From assembly GCF_036884275.1 (NCBI RefSeq), contig NZ_CP145607.1, forward strand, positions 682,001-746,000: a stretch of 64,000 nucleotides of DNA. Reading direction: 5' to 3'. Below, one piece after another: positions 18,842 to 27,887 of this stretch. Numbering within the stretch: the stretch's first letter is position 1; each line of letters opens with the position of its first letter. This stretch comes from Sphingomonas kaistensis (GTDB taxonomy: Bacteria > Pseudomonadota > Alphaproteobacteria > Sphingomonadales > Sphingomonadaceae). The notes under the pieces are model-generated. The model ran no database searches. It had not been told where the DNA came from and saw nothing but the letters and a program-made list of their open reading frames with translations. Position numbers and translations under genes: made by a program.

Positions 18842-21565
18842 CTACCGCTTGAGTACGGCGAAGTCGCCTGAGACGACTTCGTGGTTAACGGCCGCGATCT
18901 GCGCCGTGGCCTTGACCACCACCGGCCCGAGACGAAGCACCGCCTGCTCGGGCTGAAGCTCTACCGATGATTTGAGCGAGGCGCTTTGTGCCTTGGCCGC
19001 GGTTCGGCTGGCCTCGCTGAGGCGCAGCAGGTAGCGGCCCGGCGCCACGCGCTCGAACAGGAAGAAGCCATCGTAATCGCTGCGCGCAATAGCGACGACA
19101 TTGCCGCGCTCGTCGACCAGCTCGAGGTCGAGCCCTTCGAACGCACTGCCGCCGTCCTTGACGAGGCTGCCCTCGATCGCGCCGCCGCCCGACAAGGGGA
19201 TCATCACCTCGGCCGACACGCCCGGACGCGGAACGACCACCTGCGCCGCGATCGCGGGGACGAGGTTGGGATCGCTGAGCGAACTGGTGTCGACGCCGAT
19301 CGCGACCGGCCGGAAATTGTCCAGCCCGGCGACCGAAGCCCAGCCGTCCTTGCCGCTGGGTTGGTCGGCAGGGCGGGTCCCGGCCGTCAGGATCGCACCT
19401 TCCTCCAGTTTCTCGCCGTCGTCGCGGCGACCATTGCCATTGGTGTCGCGGAACAGTTGCGCACGCACGCTGCCGGTCGCGGCCAGCGACTGCCGACTGG
19501 CGCGCCACCCGTTGCTTCCGCGGTCGAGCGAAAAACTGAGGTTGAGCCCGGCTGCGACCGAGCCGTTGCTCGCCGCCTCAAGCGTTCCGGCAACGGCAAA
19601 GGCGTCGAAGCGGCGGATATGCGCCACCCGCCCGCGCACCAGGCGGTCCTGCGCTTCATAGGCGACCGCGCCTTCCCAGTCGGTCGATCCGCTGCCGCGC
19701 CAATAAGCCGACACTTCGGCCCGCCGCAGCTTGCTGGCGGGAGCGATCTCGAATTCGGTGGCGCCGCGCAGGCGCACCGGGCCGATCCGGCCGCTGCCGA
19801 TCAGGCCTGCTTCGACTTGCTTGCGATTGCCGAGCCCGCCGGGCGCCCGTTCCTCGCGATAGCGAAGCAAGGTTGCGAGATTGAAGCGGCTGAGCATGAT
19901 GCTGGTCCGCGCATTGGCCTCCAGCGTGCGTCCGCAATCCTTGCGCGAGGCAAGGCGGAGATCGCCATGCAGGGGCATCACGGTGTCGCCGCCCAGTTTC
20001 AACGGCGCGTCCACGCTGAAGCGATGCTCGCTAACGGCCGACAGCCCGCTCGGGCGGGCGGCGAAGTCGCGGCTCCAGAAGCTGCTCCAGGCAAGATTGG
20101 TGGCGCCGATCTTGGCCAGCGCCTGACCACGCAGCGCGACGCCGCCGGCGCTGTCGCGCGCAGCACCGAATTCGGTCACCGCCGGACCGATCGAGCGACG
20201 CACCGTGCCTTCGACATAGGTGACGCGGCGATCGTCAACGGCCAAGGTCTGGACCAGCGCCGCCACCGAGGTGCGCTTGTCCAGACCATGTTCGACGCTT
20301 GCTGCGGCGCGCCAGCCAGCTTCGGGGTTGGGCGGCGCACCGCCGCGATGCCGTTCGATCAAGTCGCGTCCCGGATCGACCACGCCCGCCCAATAATGGG
20401 TTTCGCCGGGCGGCACCGCGCCCTGGCCCACGTTGACGATCTCGACCCGTCGCTTTACCTGGCCTTGCGGGCCATAGGTGAGAATTTCGAAGCGATTGTC
20501 GCCGAAGCCGAGTGCGACGTCGGCAAAGCGATACTGGCCGTCGGGTGCGTCGCCCGAAAAAGCGACGAGCTCGCCGTTGCGATACAGTTCGGCGTCCCAC
20601 CCGGGCGGAAGCTCGCCGCTGAACTGGGTCCGGTCGAAGGCGACCGATTGAAACAAGGGGCGATTGGTGATCATCGCCCCGCGGCCGGTCGCGGTGGTGC
20701 CGGCAATCGGGCTTCCGATGCCCTCGACATCTCCCACCGCGAGATGCGTCGCCTTGAGCGGCCCGAGGAGCCCGGCGTCGGGATCCGAGCGATAGGCGCG
20801 GAAACGGAGGCCGTTCGGCAACCCGCCACGGCTGACCGATACCCGCGCCTCGTAGCTCATCTGCAGCGCCTCGCCCGCGGCGAGGATGCTGGCGCGATGG
20901 TCGATCTTGGCACCGCTTCCGGCGGAATAGGTGACGCCCGCGTCCATCATGACGTCGACGCTCGGCGTGCGCCACATCCGGTAGGGCAGGGTGACGCGCG
21001 GCAGCGCGGTCATCGGCAGGCTGGCACGAGTGAGGCGCGCGGCGCGCTCGCGCCGTTCGGCGGCAAGCTCGACCGGAAGCTTGTCCTTGCTCTCGAGCAG
21101 GAGCAGCGACGCATCGGTGCGCGATTCGATCGTCAGGCCGAGCCAGCGCGACAGGGTGGCGGTTTCGACGCACCAGCCGTCGGGCGCATCGCGAATGGCG
21201 CCGGGCGCGATCGTCTCTTGTCCGGTCGCGCCGAAGGCGACCTTGCCGACTGCGCGGTCGATGACAAGGCGGTTGGCTTCCTTGAACGCCCAGCCCTGCG
21301 CCTTGCGCGCGGACAGGTCGATCTTGATCGGCAGGTCGAGCGCGGTGACGAGGTCGCCGAGGATGACGCAGGTGCCTTCAGGCACCGGATAAGCGCGCAC
21401 CCCATCGCCCAGCGCGCGCTGGCGGATCTGGAGGTCGAGGAGATACTGGCTGTCGGGATCGGCGCTCCACGCCGGCCCGGACGGCGGTGCTGACGCGGGC
21501 GCAGCCATGCCGATCCCTGCTGCGGCCAGCAGGGTCAGGGGCAGCCGGAGCCAGCCACTAAGCAT
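18842..21565 (-). CDS. atypical fimbrial usher-like outer membrane protein
   Basis: A 907-residue protein with a signal peptide (residues 1-25). A periplasmic N-terminal region is followed by a long beta-rich middle typical of usher pores (PPGWDAELYRNGELVAF, GQYRFADVALGFGDNRFEI, THYWAGVVDPG). Near the C-terminus comes an SdrD-like repeat, RDTNGNGRRDDGE, then a Pro-free carboxypeptidase-regulatory-like beta domain (DYDGFFLFERVAPGRYLLRL). The Asp-Asn-Gly repeat and the tail fit the alternative (CS1/alpha-type) ushers rather than FimD. It should thread DUF4402 subunits across the outer membrane. It starts 28 bases after the chaperone stop. Confidence 0.85.
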   Translation of the reverse strand: MLSGWLRLPLTLLAAAGIGMAAPASAPPSGPAWSADPDSQYLLDLQIRQRALGDGVRAYPVPEGTCVILGDLVTALDLPIKIDLSARKAQGWAFKEANRLVIDRAVGKVAFGATGQETIAPGAIRDAPDGWCVETATLSRWLGLTIESRTDASLLLLESKDKLPVELAAERRERAARLTRASLPMTALPRVTLPYRMWRTPSVDVMMDAGVTYSAGSGAKIDHRASILAAGEALQMSYEARVSVSRGGLPNGLRFRAYRSDPDAGLLGPLKATHLAVGDVEGIGSPIAGTTATGRGAMITNRPLFQSVAFDRTQFSGELPPGWDAELYRNGELVAFSGDAPDGQYRFADVALGFGDNRFEILTYGPQGQVKRRVEIVNVGQGAVPPGETHYWAGVVDPGRDLIERHRGGAPPNPEAGWRAAASVEHGLDKRTSVAALVQTLAVDDRRVTYVEGTVRRSIGPAVTEFGAARDSAGGVALRGQALAKIGATNLAWSSFWSRDFAARPSGLSAVSEHRFSVDAPLKLGGDTVMPLHGDLRLASRKDCGRTLEANARTSIMLSRFNLATLLRYREERAPGGLGNRKQVEAGLIGSGRIGPVRLRGATEFEIAPASKLRRAEVSAYWRGSGSTDWEGAVAYEAQDRLVRGRVAHIRRFDAFAVAGTLEAASNGSVAAGLNLSFSLDRGSNGWRASRQSLAATGSVRAQLFRDTNGNGRRDDGEKLEEGAILTAGTRPADQPSGKDGWASVAGLDNFRPVAIGVDTSSLSDPNLVPAIAAQVVVPRPGVSAEVMIPLSGGGAIEGSLVKDGGSAFEGLDLELVDERGNVVAIARSDYDGFFLFERVAPGRYLLRLSEASRTAAKAQSASLKSSVELQPEQAVLRLGPVVVKATAQIAAVNHEVVSGDFAVLKR

Positions 21566-21592
21566 GGGAAGCGCCCGACCGTCCCCTATCGC

Positions 21593-22417
21593 TTAGCGCA
21601 GGACCGCGGTGGTTTCTGCGAGTACGGCGGGCGGCGCGCCGTCCGACAGTTCGACATATTGCACCGTCACCGGCCCGGTCGCCTGCGCGGCGAGTTCCGC
21701 GGTAACCGGCACGGTGACCGTGCGGGAATCGACTTCGGTGTAGACGGCGATGCCGCGCTGGATGGCCAGCGGTTCCTTCATTCCGGCCTTCAGCACCCGG
21801 ACCTCGCCATAAGTGGAGCGCGAGCCGGTCCGGCTCAGCTCCATCGCGATTGCCGGCTTTCCTTCGAGCATGATCTTGCCGACGTTGGCGATGCCTGCCT
21901 TGGCGGACAGATTGCCGAGGCGGACGATGACCGGGATGGTGACACCGTAAACCGGGGTCAGGGCAAAGCCGATGCCCTTGAAATCGGCCGGGGTTGCGAC
22001 CGGCGGCTGGGCGGCCGGGACGGCACGGAACAGCAGGTGGACGCGATATTCGCCGTCGGCGAGCCCGGCGGGGGCGCGGGCGGCGATTCGGATGGTCTGC
22101 GGCTGGCGCGGCGGCAGGACCACGCGGCGCGGCGCATAGACGATCATGTCGCGGGCGGTTGCTTCGCGGGCATTGGGCGCGGCCACGTCCTCGAACGAGC
22201 CGTCGGCGCGCATCCGCTTCACCTCGACGCTGATGCGGTAGGTGGCGGTGTCGTCGCCGATGTTGTTGAGAATGACCTCGGTTCCTCGGCCGCCGTTCAG
22301 GATGATCCGCGTCGGCGCGACCAGCAGGTCGCCGACGCCGGCCGAAACCGGAGTGGCCAGCGCAACCAGCGGCGCGACCAGTGCGGAGCGAAAGGCGAGA
22401 CGGGTAATCAGTGACAT
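21593..22417 (-). CDS. periplasmic fimbrial chaperone
   Basis: A 274-residue protein starting MSLITRLAFRSALVAPL with a signal peptide (cleavage near VSA-GV). The first Ig-like domain has LLVAPTRIILNGGRGTEVILNNIGDDTATYRISVEV (shown in parts: PTRIILNG, NNIGDDTATYRI) and the VLPPRQPQTIRI strand of pilus chaperones. A second beta domain follows. It should cap subunits by donor-strand complementation and deliver them to the adjacent usher. ATG 22417 is chosen over a longer frame because it gives the signal peptide. Confidence 0.88.
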   Translation of the reverse strand: MSLITRLAFRSALVAPLVALATPVSAGVGDLLVAPTRIILNGGRGTEVILNNIGDDTATYRISVEVKRMRADGSFEDVAAPNAREATARDMIVYAPRRVVLPPRQPQTIRIAARAPAGLADGEYRVHLLFRAVPAAQPPVATPADFKGIGFALTPVYGVTIPVIVRLGNLSAKAGIANVGKIMLEGKPAIAMELSRTGSRSTYGEVRVLKAGMKEPLAIQRGIAVYTEVDSRTVTVPVTAELAAQATGPVTVQYVELSDGAPPAVLAETTAVLR

Positions 22418-22531
22418 GGCGTGGATCGAGCTCCCCCACGGCGGCACGATTGCCACCATTACGGAGCGTTTTCGCAGTCAATGGTTGATGAAGCGCTAAC
22501 CATGCCGGCGTGAACGCTGTTTCGCGCTTAA

Positions 22532-22563
22532 ACAAAAGGGCGACCCCTCTCAGGGCCGCCCTT
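22532..22563 (-). terminator. terminator between fimbrial subunit and chaperone genes
   Basis: Read leftward, arms GGGCGGCCC and GGGGTCGCCC form a stem around TGAGA, followed by TTTTG. It sits 27 bases after the DUF4402 subunit stop and 115 bases before the chaperone start, so it would lower chaperone and usher mRNA relative to subunit mRNA. Confidence 0.75.
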
Positions 22564-22589
22564 CTCGTCACCGATTATGCTGGATCGGC

Positions 22590-23111
22590 TTACTGATACG
22601 CAACCTGGATATCGATCTGACCCGAATAGACGCCATCGACCGTGCTGTTGTTGATGACCACCGAACCGCCGACGTTGAAGTCGTTGCCCGGGGCGCCCGA
22701 GTTACCAAGCGTCAACGAGGTCGGGAAGCTCGGGGTGAAGGAAAGCGTGCCACCGTTCGAGCCGGCCAGCGGGAAGCTCGCCGCGGCCGACGAGATGGTG
22801 ACGACCTGGCCCTGGGTGCCGGCAACGCGATACCCGGCCGAGGTCGGGGTGCCGGTGCAGGTCAGGCCTTCGCCGGCAACACCGCAGCTCACCACGCCCG
22901 CACCGTTGATGCTGACGGTCTGGTCGCCGGTGATCGTGCCCATGACGATCGTGCCGAAGTTGAGGTTGCGCAGCGCGGTCAGCTGGAGCGGCTTGATCAG
23001 ACGCGCGCCGGCAAGAGCGCGCGGGCTGGCCGAAACCGCATTCTGGGCCGCAGCCGGGGTGGCGGCGGCAACGGCGACCAGCGCGGTCGCGGCAAGGATC
23101 ATCTTCTTCAT
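22590..23111 (-). CDS. DUF4402 fimbrial subunit-like protein
   Basis: A 173-residue exported protein. The signal peptide is MKKMILAATALVAVAAATPAAA. The mature part has KPLQLTALRNLNFGTIVMG, Cys-containing Gly/Thr-rich strands and the end DGVYSGQIDIQVAYQ. DUF4402 proteins are pilin-like beta-sandwich subunits of alternative chaperone-usher systems. It is first in the subunit-chaperone-usher operon. Its closest visible relative is the gene at 62189, which shares the KPLQLTALR and IDIQVAYQ ends. Confidence 0.88.
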   Translation of the reverse strand: MKKMILAATALVAVAAATPAAAQNAVSASPRALAGARLIKPLQLTALRNLNFGTIVMGTITGDQTVSINGAGVVSCGVAGEGLTCTGTPTSAGYRVAGTQGQVVTISSAAASFPLAGSNGGTLSFTPSFPTSLTLGNSGAPGNDFNVGGSVVINNSTVDGVYSGQIDIQVAYQ

Positions 23112-23254
23112 AGTCGTGTCATTCCCCACATTGGCGTGCCGGCACCGAACACCGGACAACGCGGTAAGCCGGCTATTAACCTTCATCCCTTTCCGGACTG
23201 CTGGCGAGCATGGTTAACGCGGCGTTGGGGAAGTCACCGGATCGGGACCATCGG

Positions 23255-23286
23255 TTGGGAAATTATCCCAACTCAGCTTGGGAAAT
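23255..23286 (+). promoter_or_regulatory. tandem TTGGGAAAT repeats (candidate sigma-54 activator sites)
   Basis: TTGGGAAAT occurs at 23255-23263 and again at 23278-23286, 23 bases apart (about two helical turns). An inverted TCCCAA at 23266-23271 makes TTGGGA/TCCCAA a palindrome with a 5-base spacer. They lie roughly 90-110 bases upstream of the start point predicted from the sigma-54 element, the usual place for enhancer-binding proteins. Confidence 0.55.
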
Positions 23287-23345
23287 GGCGCTCCAGTTCT
23301 CGACGCTTTTGGCCAAGCGTCTCTGATCGCTGGAGAATTCAAAAC

Positions 23346-23361
23346 TGGCACGGCTCCTGCA
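23346..23361 (+). promoter_or_regulatory. sigma-54 (RpoN) -24/-12 promoter
   Basis: TGGCACGGCTCCTGCA matches the consensus TGGCAC-R-N4-Y-TGCA exactly, with GG and GC 12 bases apart. Transcription would begin near 23373, about 43 bases before the small peptide gene and 180 before the PspC gene. Psp operons elsewhere are classically sigma-54 dependent. Confidence 0.7.
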
Positions 23362-23415
23362 TTGTCAGGGTGTGGCCGGCACTGTCGCCGATCACACAGA
23401 CAAGGGACCACTTCC

Positions 23416-23520
23416 ATGATCGCTCTCAACTTCCGCCAGGTCGCCGTTTCGATGTCGGGCGCCTTTATCGCCGCCACGCTGTTCGTCAGCGCCGCCGTTG
23501 GCCCGCTTCCGATCGCCTGA
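23416..23520 (+). CDS. 34-residue exported or membrane peptide
   Basis: A 34-residue frame starting MIALNFRQVAVSMSGAF and ending SAAVGPLPIA. A short basic start and a hydrophobic core of about 16 residues look like a signal or anchor peptide. AAGGGA lies 9 nt upstream of the ATG. It stands directly behind the predicted sigma-54 promoter and 35 bases before the PspC gene. Short peptides of this style recur in sphingomonads without a known role. It could be a leader for the next gene or a membrane effector of its own. Confidence 0.55.
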   Translation: MIALNFRQVAVSMSGAFIAATLFVSAAVGPLPIA

Positions 23521-23555
23521 GCTTCTCAATCCCTTCCAATCGAAAGACCAAAATC

Positions 23556-23741
23556 ATGAACCGCCGCTTCGTTCTCAATCGCACCGACGCCAAGCTGATG
23601 GGTGTCGGCGCCGGGCTTGCCGACATGACCGGCACCGACCCGCTGGTGATCAGGCTGGCCATCGTTCTCGCGGTGCTCGTCACCGGCCCGGTCGCAGCCA
23701 TCCTCTACGTCGCAGCGGGCATTCTCGCGCCGAACGGCTGA
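23556..23741 (+). CDS. PspC domain protein
   Basis: A 61-residue protein with the PspC core: NRTDAKLMGVGAGLADMTGTDPLVIRLAIVLAVL followed by a membrane segment ending GILAPNG (parts: MGVGAGLADMTG, RLAIVLAVLVTGPVA). PspC is an inner-membrane component of the phage-shock response that senses envelope stress. Here it stands without pspA or pspB in the window and follows a small peptide gene under a sigma-54 element. It may be a reduced psp-like stress unit. The ATG at 23556 follows a weak purine stretch. Confidence 0.82.
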   Translation: MNRRFVLNRTDAKLMGVGAGLADMTGTDPLVIRLAIVLAVLVTGPVAAILYVAAGILAPNG

Positions 23742-23793
23742 CGATCGCACATTGGAGACGGGCCGAACTGCAGCGGCCCGCTTCCCCCCTCGA

Positions 23794-24729
23794 TCAATCG
23801 AACAGGCTTGAGACACTCGATTCGTCGGCGATCCGGCGCACCGCCTCGGCCAAGAGCGGGGCAATCGTCAGACGGCGAATCTTGGTGCCCGGCAGGTCCA
23901 TCTCACCGGCATAGATGCTGTCGGTAACCACCAGTTCCGTCAGCTCGCTCGCCGCCACCCGCGCCGCGGCGCCGCCCGACAAGACACCGTGGGTGACATA
24001 GGCGACGACGCCCTTCGCCCCCTGCGCCTTCAGCGCAGCGGCGGCGTTACACAGGGTGCCGGCCGAATCGACGATATCGTCGATCAGGATGCAGAAGCGC
24101 CCTTCGACATCGCCGATGATGTTCATCACTTCCGATTCGCCGGCCTTTTCGCGGCGCTTGTCGACGATCGCCAGCGGGGCGTTCGCGAGCCGCTTGGCGA
24201 GGCTGCGTGCACGCACCACACCGCCGACGTCGGGAGAGACGACGGTGATCGGCTGGTCGCCGAACCGCGCTTGGATGTCGGCACTCATCACCGGCGCACC
24301 GAACAGATTGTCAGTCGGGATATCGAAGAAGCCTTGGATCTGCCCGGCGTGGAGATCGACCGACAACACTCGGTTGGCGCCCGCCGTCGTGATGAGGTTC
24401 GCCACCAGCTTGGCCGAAATGGGCGTGCGCGGCCCGGGCTTTCTATCCTGCCGGGCATAGCCGAAATAGGGCACTACTGCCGTGATCCGCTTGGCCGACG
24501 CGCGGCGCAGCGCATCGATGCAGATCAGCAATTCCATCAGATTGTCGTTGGCGGGATAGCTGGTCGACTGGATCAGGAACACGTCCTCGCCGCGGACATT
24601 TTCGAGGATCTCGACGAAGATCTCCTCGTCGGCGAAGCGGCGGACGCTGGCCTTGGTCAGCGGAATCTCGAGATAATCGCTGATCGCGCGGGCAAGCGGC
24701 GCGTTGGAATTGCCGGCCAGCAGTTTCAT
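23794..24729 (-). CDS. prs: ribose-phosphate pyrophosphokinase
   Basis: A 311-residue enzyme making PRPP from ribose 5-phosphate and ATP, feeding purine, pyrimidine, NAD, His and Trp synthesis. The PRPP-binding loop is [19 protein letters not shown], the flexible catalytic loop is [11 protein letters not shown] and the regulatory segment is [15 protein letters not shown] 24729 gives the family start MKLLAGNSN. It is divergent from nadE, whose pathway uses PRPP. Confidence 0.97.
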   Translation of the reverse strand: MKLLAGNSNAPLARAISDYLEIPLTKASVRRFADEEIFVEILENVRGEDVFLIQSTSYPANDNLMELLICIDALRRASAKRITAVVPYFGYARQDRKPGPRTPISAKLVANLITTAGANRVLSVDLHAGQIQGFFDIPTDNLFGAPVMSADIQARFGDQPITVVSPDVGGVVRARSLAKRLANAPLAIVDKRREKAGESEVMNIIGDVEGRFCILIDDIVDSAGTLCNAAAALKAQGAKGVVAYVTHGVLSGGAAARVAASELTELVVTDSIYAGEMDLPGTKIRRLTIAPLLAEAVRRIADESSVSSLFD

Positions 24730-24811
24730 GTATGCTTCCCCCGATGGTCGGCGCACCCCTAACCGCGTCGGGCGTTGGACGAAAGCCCGCCTCATCGCCT
24801 AGGGACACCGA

Positions 24812-26473
24812 ATGACCGACCGCCTGACGATTGCGCTCGCCCAGATGAACCAGCGGGTCGGCGACTTGCACGCCAATTCCGAGGCGATCCTCGCGATGCG
24901 TCGGCAAGCCGCGGGCGCCGACCTGCTGCTGGTCCCCGAACTGCAACTGGTCGGCTATCCGCCCGAGGACCTGGTGCTGAAGCCCGCCTTCCTGCGCGAA
25001 ACCGAAGCCGCCGCCGCGCGGCTGGTCGCCGCCACCGCGAAGCCCGGCCCGGCGGTCGTCTTCGGCTCGATCGTGGTACGCGAGGGCAAGGCCTACAATG
25101 CCGTCATCGTCGCCGACGAAGGCCGCGAACTGTTCGTCACGCTGAAGCACGAGCTTCCCAATTACGGGACGTTCGACGAAAAACGCGTGTTCTCGCACGG
25201 CCCGTTGCCCGAACCCTTCACCTTCAAGGGCGTCAAGATCGGCATTCCGATCTGCGAGGATCTGTGGCTCGAGACCGTTCCTCGCCACCTCGCCGAACGC
25301 GGCGCCGAAATCCTGCTCAGCCCCAACGGCAGCCCGTACGAGATCGACAAGGACGATTTGCGCCAGCGCCTGTTCAGCGGCCGCGCCAAGGAAGTCGGAT
25401 TGCCCCTCGTTTACCTCAACCGCGTCGGCGGGCAGGACGAGCTGGCGTTCGACGGCAGTTCGATGGTGTTCAACGCCGACGGTACCCGCGTCATTCAGAT
25501 GCGCGATTGGGAAGAGCAATTTTTGCTCACCCAATGGAGCAAGGGCACCGACGGTCGTTGGGTTTGCGAGACGAGCGATACCCACGCGCTCTCGCCCTAT
25601 CCCGAAGATGTCTATCTCGCGATGGTCGTCGCCCTGCGCGACTACGTCGGCCGCAACGGTTTTCCGGGCGTGATCCTCGGCCTGTCAGGCGGAATCGATT
25701 CGGCGCTGTCCGCTGCCGTCGCGGTCGATGCGCTGGGGGCCGACAAGGTCTGGGGGGTGATGATGCCTTCGGCCTTCACCAGCCAGGACAGCCTCGACGA
25801 TGCCGCCGGCTCGGCCGACTTGCTGGGCCTGCGTCATGACGTCATTCCCATCGCCTCTGCCGTCGATGCGCTCGACGCGATGCTCGGGTCGGCCTTCACC
25901 GGCCGCCAGCGTGATCTTGCCGAGGAGAATATCCAGGCGCGCCTGCGGATGGTCACGCTGATGGCGCTCAGCAACAAATTCGGACCGATGCTGCTGACTA
26001 CCGGCAACAAGAGCGAGATGAGCGTCGGCTACGCCACCCTCTATGGCGACATGGCTGGCGGCTATTCGGTGCTGAAAGACGCCTACAAGACCACCGTCTT
26101 TGCCCTCTCGCGCTGGCGCAACGCTCATCGCCCCGAAGGCCTGCTGGGCCCGGCCGGCGCGGTCATGCCCGAGCGCGTCATCACCAAGCCGCCTAGCGCG
26201 GAGCTGCGCCCCGACCAGAAGGACGAGGACAGCCTGCCGCCCTATGCCAAGCTCGATCCTATTCTCCACGGCCTGATCGACCGCGAACTCAGCGTCCACG
26301 AGGTCGCGGCGGAAACCGGCAGCGACCTCGCGCTGGTCGCCTCGCTGGAAAAGATGGTGCTGCGCGCCGAATACAAACGCCGTCAGGCCCCGCCCGGGGT
26401 CAAGCTTGGCGGCCGCAACTTCGGGCGCGACCGCCGCTATCCCATCACCAATGCTTTCCGGACCGGCGAATGA
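24812..26473 (+). CDS. nadE: glutamine-dependent NAD+ synthase
   Basis: A 553-residue two-domain enzyme that amidates deamido-NAD+ with glutamine nitrogen. The N-terminal nitrilase domain has the Glu-Lys-Cys triad in LVPELQLVGYPPEDL, LKHELPNYG and IPICEDLW. The C-terminal synthetase has the P-loop LGLSGGIDSALSAAVAVDA and the TTGNKSEMSVGYATLYGDM block. It overlaps gltX by 4 bases (ATGA). Confidence 0.96.
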   Translation: MTDRLTIALAQMNQRVGDLHANSEAILAMRRQAAGADLLLVPELQLVGYPPEDLVLKPAFLRETEAAAARLVAATAKPGPAVVFGSIVVREGKAYNAVIVADEGRELFVTLKHELPNYGTFDEKRVFSHGPLPEPFTFKGVKIGIPICEDLWLETVPRHLAERGAEILLSPNGSPYEIDKDDLRQRLFSGRAKEVGLPLVYLNRVGGQDELAFDGSSMVFNADGTRVIQMRDWEEQFLLTQWSKGTDGRWVCETSDTHALSPYPEDVYLAMVVALRDYVGRNGFPGVILGLSGGIDSALSAAVAVDALGADKVWGVMMPSAFTSQDSLDDAAGSADLLGLRHDVIPIASAVDALDAMLGSAFTGRQRDLAEENIQARLRMVTLMALSNKFGPMLLTTGNKSEMSVGYATLYGDMAGGYSVLKDAYKTTVFALSRWRNAHRPEGLLGPAGAVMPERVITKPPSAELRPDQKDEDSLPPYAKLDPILHGLIDRELSVHEVAAETGSDLALVASLEKMVLRAEYKRRQAPPGVKLGGRNFGRDRRYPITNAFRTGE

Positions 26474-27789
26474 CCGTTGTAACCCGCTTTGCCCCCTCGC
26501 CGACCGGCCGCCTCCACGTCGGCAACATCCGCACGGCGCTGCATAATTACCTGTTCGCCGCGCGGCACGGCGGCAAATTCCTGCTGCGCATCGACGATAC
26601 CGATCGGGAGCGCTCGACCGCTGAGGCGGAAGCCGCGATTCACGCCGATCTCGCCTGGCTCGGTCTGCATCCCGACGCGACCGTGCGCCAATCGGACCGC
26701 TTCGCCCTGTACGAGCGCGAGTTCGAGCGGCTGCGCGCGGCCGGGCGGATCTACGCCTGCTACGAGACGCCCGAAGAGCTCGACCTTCGCCGCAAGGTGC
26801 TCCTCGGTCGCGGCCTGCCGCCGATCTACGAGCGGCCACAGGGCGAGAACACGCCGGTCGAAGGCCGCGACCCGCATTGGCGCTTTCGCCTAGATCACGA
26901 CGATGCGATCGGCTGGACCGACCTCGTCCGCGGCGAACAGAAATTCGATCCGCGGCTGCTGTCGGACCCCGTCATCCGCCGCGCCGACGGCAGCTGGCTG
27001 TATCTGCTGCCAAGCGTGATCGACGACATCGACCTCGGCATCACCCACATCGTCCGGGGCGAGGATCACGTCTCCAACAGCGCGGTTCAGTTGCAGATGT
27101 TCGCCGCGCTCGGCGCCCAGCCGCCCGAACTCGCCCACGAAGCGCTGCTTGTCGCGGCCGAGGGCAAATTGTCGAAGCGGCTCGGCGCGGTCGGTGTCGG
27201 CGAGATGCAGGAGCGCGGGCTCGAGCCGATGGCGCTGCTCAGCCTGCTCGCCCGTCTCGGCACCAGTCAGCCGGTCGAAGCGATGGCCGAGCTCGGTCCG
27301 CTCGCCGCCAGCTTCGACTTCGCCCATTTCGGCCGCGCCCCCGCGCATTTCGACATGGCAGAGGTGGAGCAACTGAACGCGCGCCTGCTTCATGTCATGC
27401 CGTTCGCCGCCGCGGTCGAGCGCCTGCCCGACTGGGTCGATGAAACCACCTGGTCGGTGCTCCGCACGGCGCTCAATCATGTCAGTGAGGTCGATGAGTG
27501 GCGGGAAGTCGTCCGAGGCGACATCGCCGCCCCCGACCTCGAACCCGAAGACCGCGCCTTCCTTAGTAACGCGGTCGTCCTCGCCGCCGAGACCGACTGG
27601 TCCGAAGATCCGTGGCACGCGCTCACCAACACGCTGAAGGCCGATACCGGGCGCAAGGGCAAAAGCCTGTTCAAGCCCCTCCGGATGGCACTGACCGGCC
27701 GCGAAAGCGGACCCGAAATGGCGCCGCTGGGGCGACTGATCGGCAAAGAGCGCAGTCTAGCGCGGCTGCAGGCCGCAGCCGGAGAATAG
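26470..27789 (+). CDS. gltX: glutamate--tRNA ligase
   Basis: A 439-residue class I synthetase. The HIGH-type motif is in PSPTGRLHVGNIRTAL, LLRIDDTDRERS follows, and the KMSKS-type motif is KLSKRLG. The C-terminal anticodon-binding region is shorter than in E. coli GltX (471). Alphaproteobacteria often carry two GltX copies, one of which may be non-discriminating for tRNA-Gln; which kind this is cannot be told here. Translation is coupled to nadE. Confidence 0.93.
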   Translation: MTVVTRFAPSPTGRLHVGNIRTALHNYLFAARHGGKFLLRIDDTDRERSTAEAEAAIHADLAWLGLHPDATVRQSDRFALYEREFERLRAAGRIYACYETPEELDLRRKVLLGRGLPPIYERPQGENTPVEGRDPHWRFRLDHDDAIGWTDLVRGEQKFDPRLLSDPVIRRADGSWLYLLPSVIDDIDLGITHIVRGEDHVSNSAVQLQMFAALGAQPPELAHEALLVAAEGKLSKRLGAVGVGEMQERGLEPMALLSLLARLGTSQPVEAMAELGPLAASFDFAHFGRAPAHFDMAEVEQLNARLLHVMPFAAAVERLPDWVDETTWSVLRTALNHVSEVDEWREVVRGDIAAPDLEPEDRAFLSNAVVLAAETDWSEDPWHALTNTLKADTGRKGKSLFKPLRMALTGRESGPEMAPLGRLIGKERSLARLQAAAGE

Positions 27790-27887
27790 GGAAAACCGCC
27801 GACGACGGCTCGCAGCCCAACCCCTTGCATCCAAAATGTAATGATGTAACATACTGTTTATCGACTCGCGATGAAGAGGAGGTTGCC

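Larger units (their letters stand above)
23112..23415. promoter_or_regulatory. 304-base intergenic region between the fimbrial operon and the PspC unit
   Basis: This gap carries the upstream region of the DUF4402 operon (leftward) and, for the rightward unit, repeats TTGGGAAAT and a sigma-54-type element, listed separately. A perfect 7-bp inverted repeat GACGCTT/AAGCGTC with 6-base spacer lies at 23302-23321 between them. No further gene is seen. Confidence 0.6.

Noticed and set aside
18986..21493. Very long open frame (835 codons) antisense to the usher
   Set aside because: It is a shadow of the usher with Arg/Ala/Gly-rich composition and no domain pattern.
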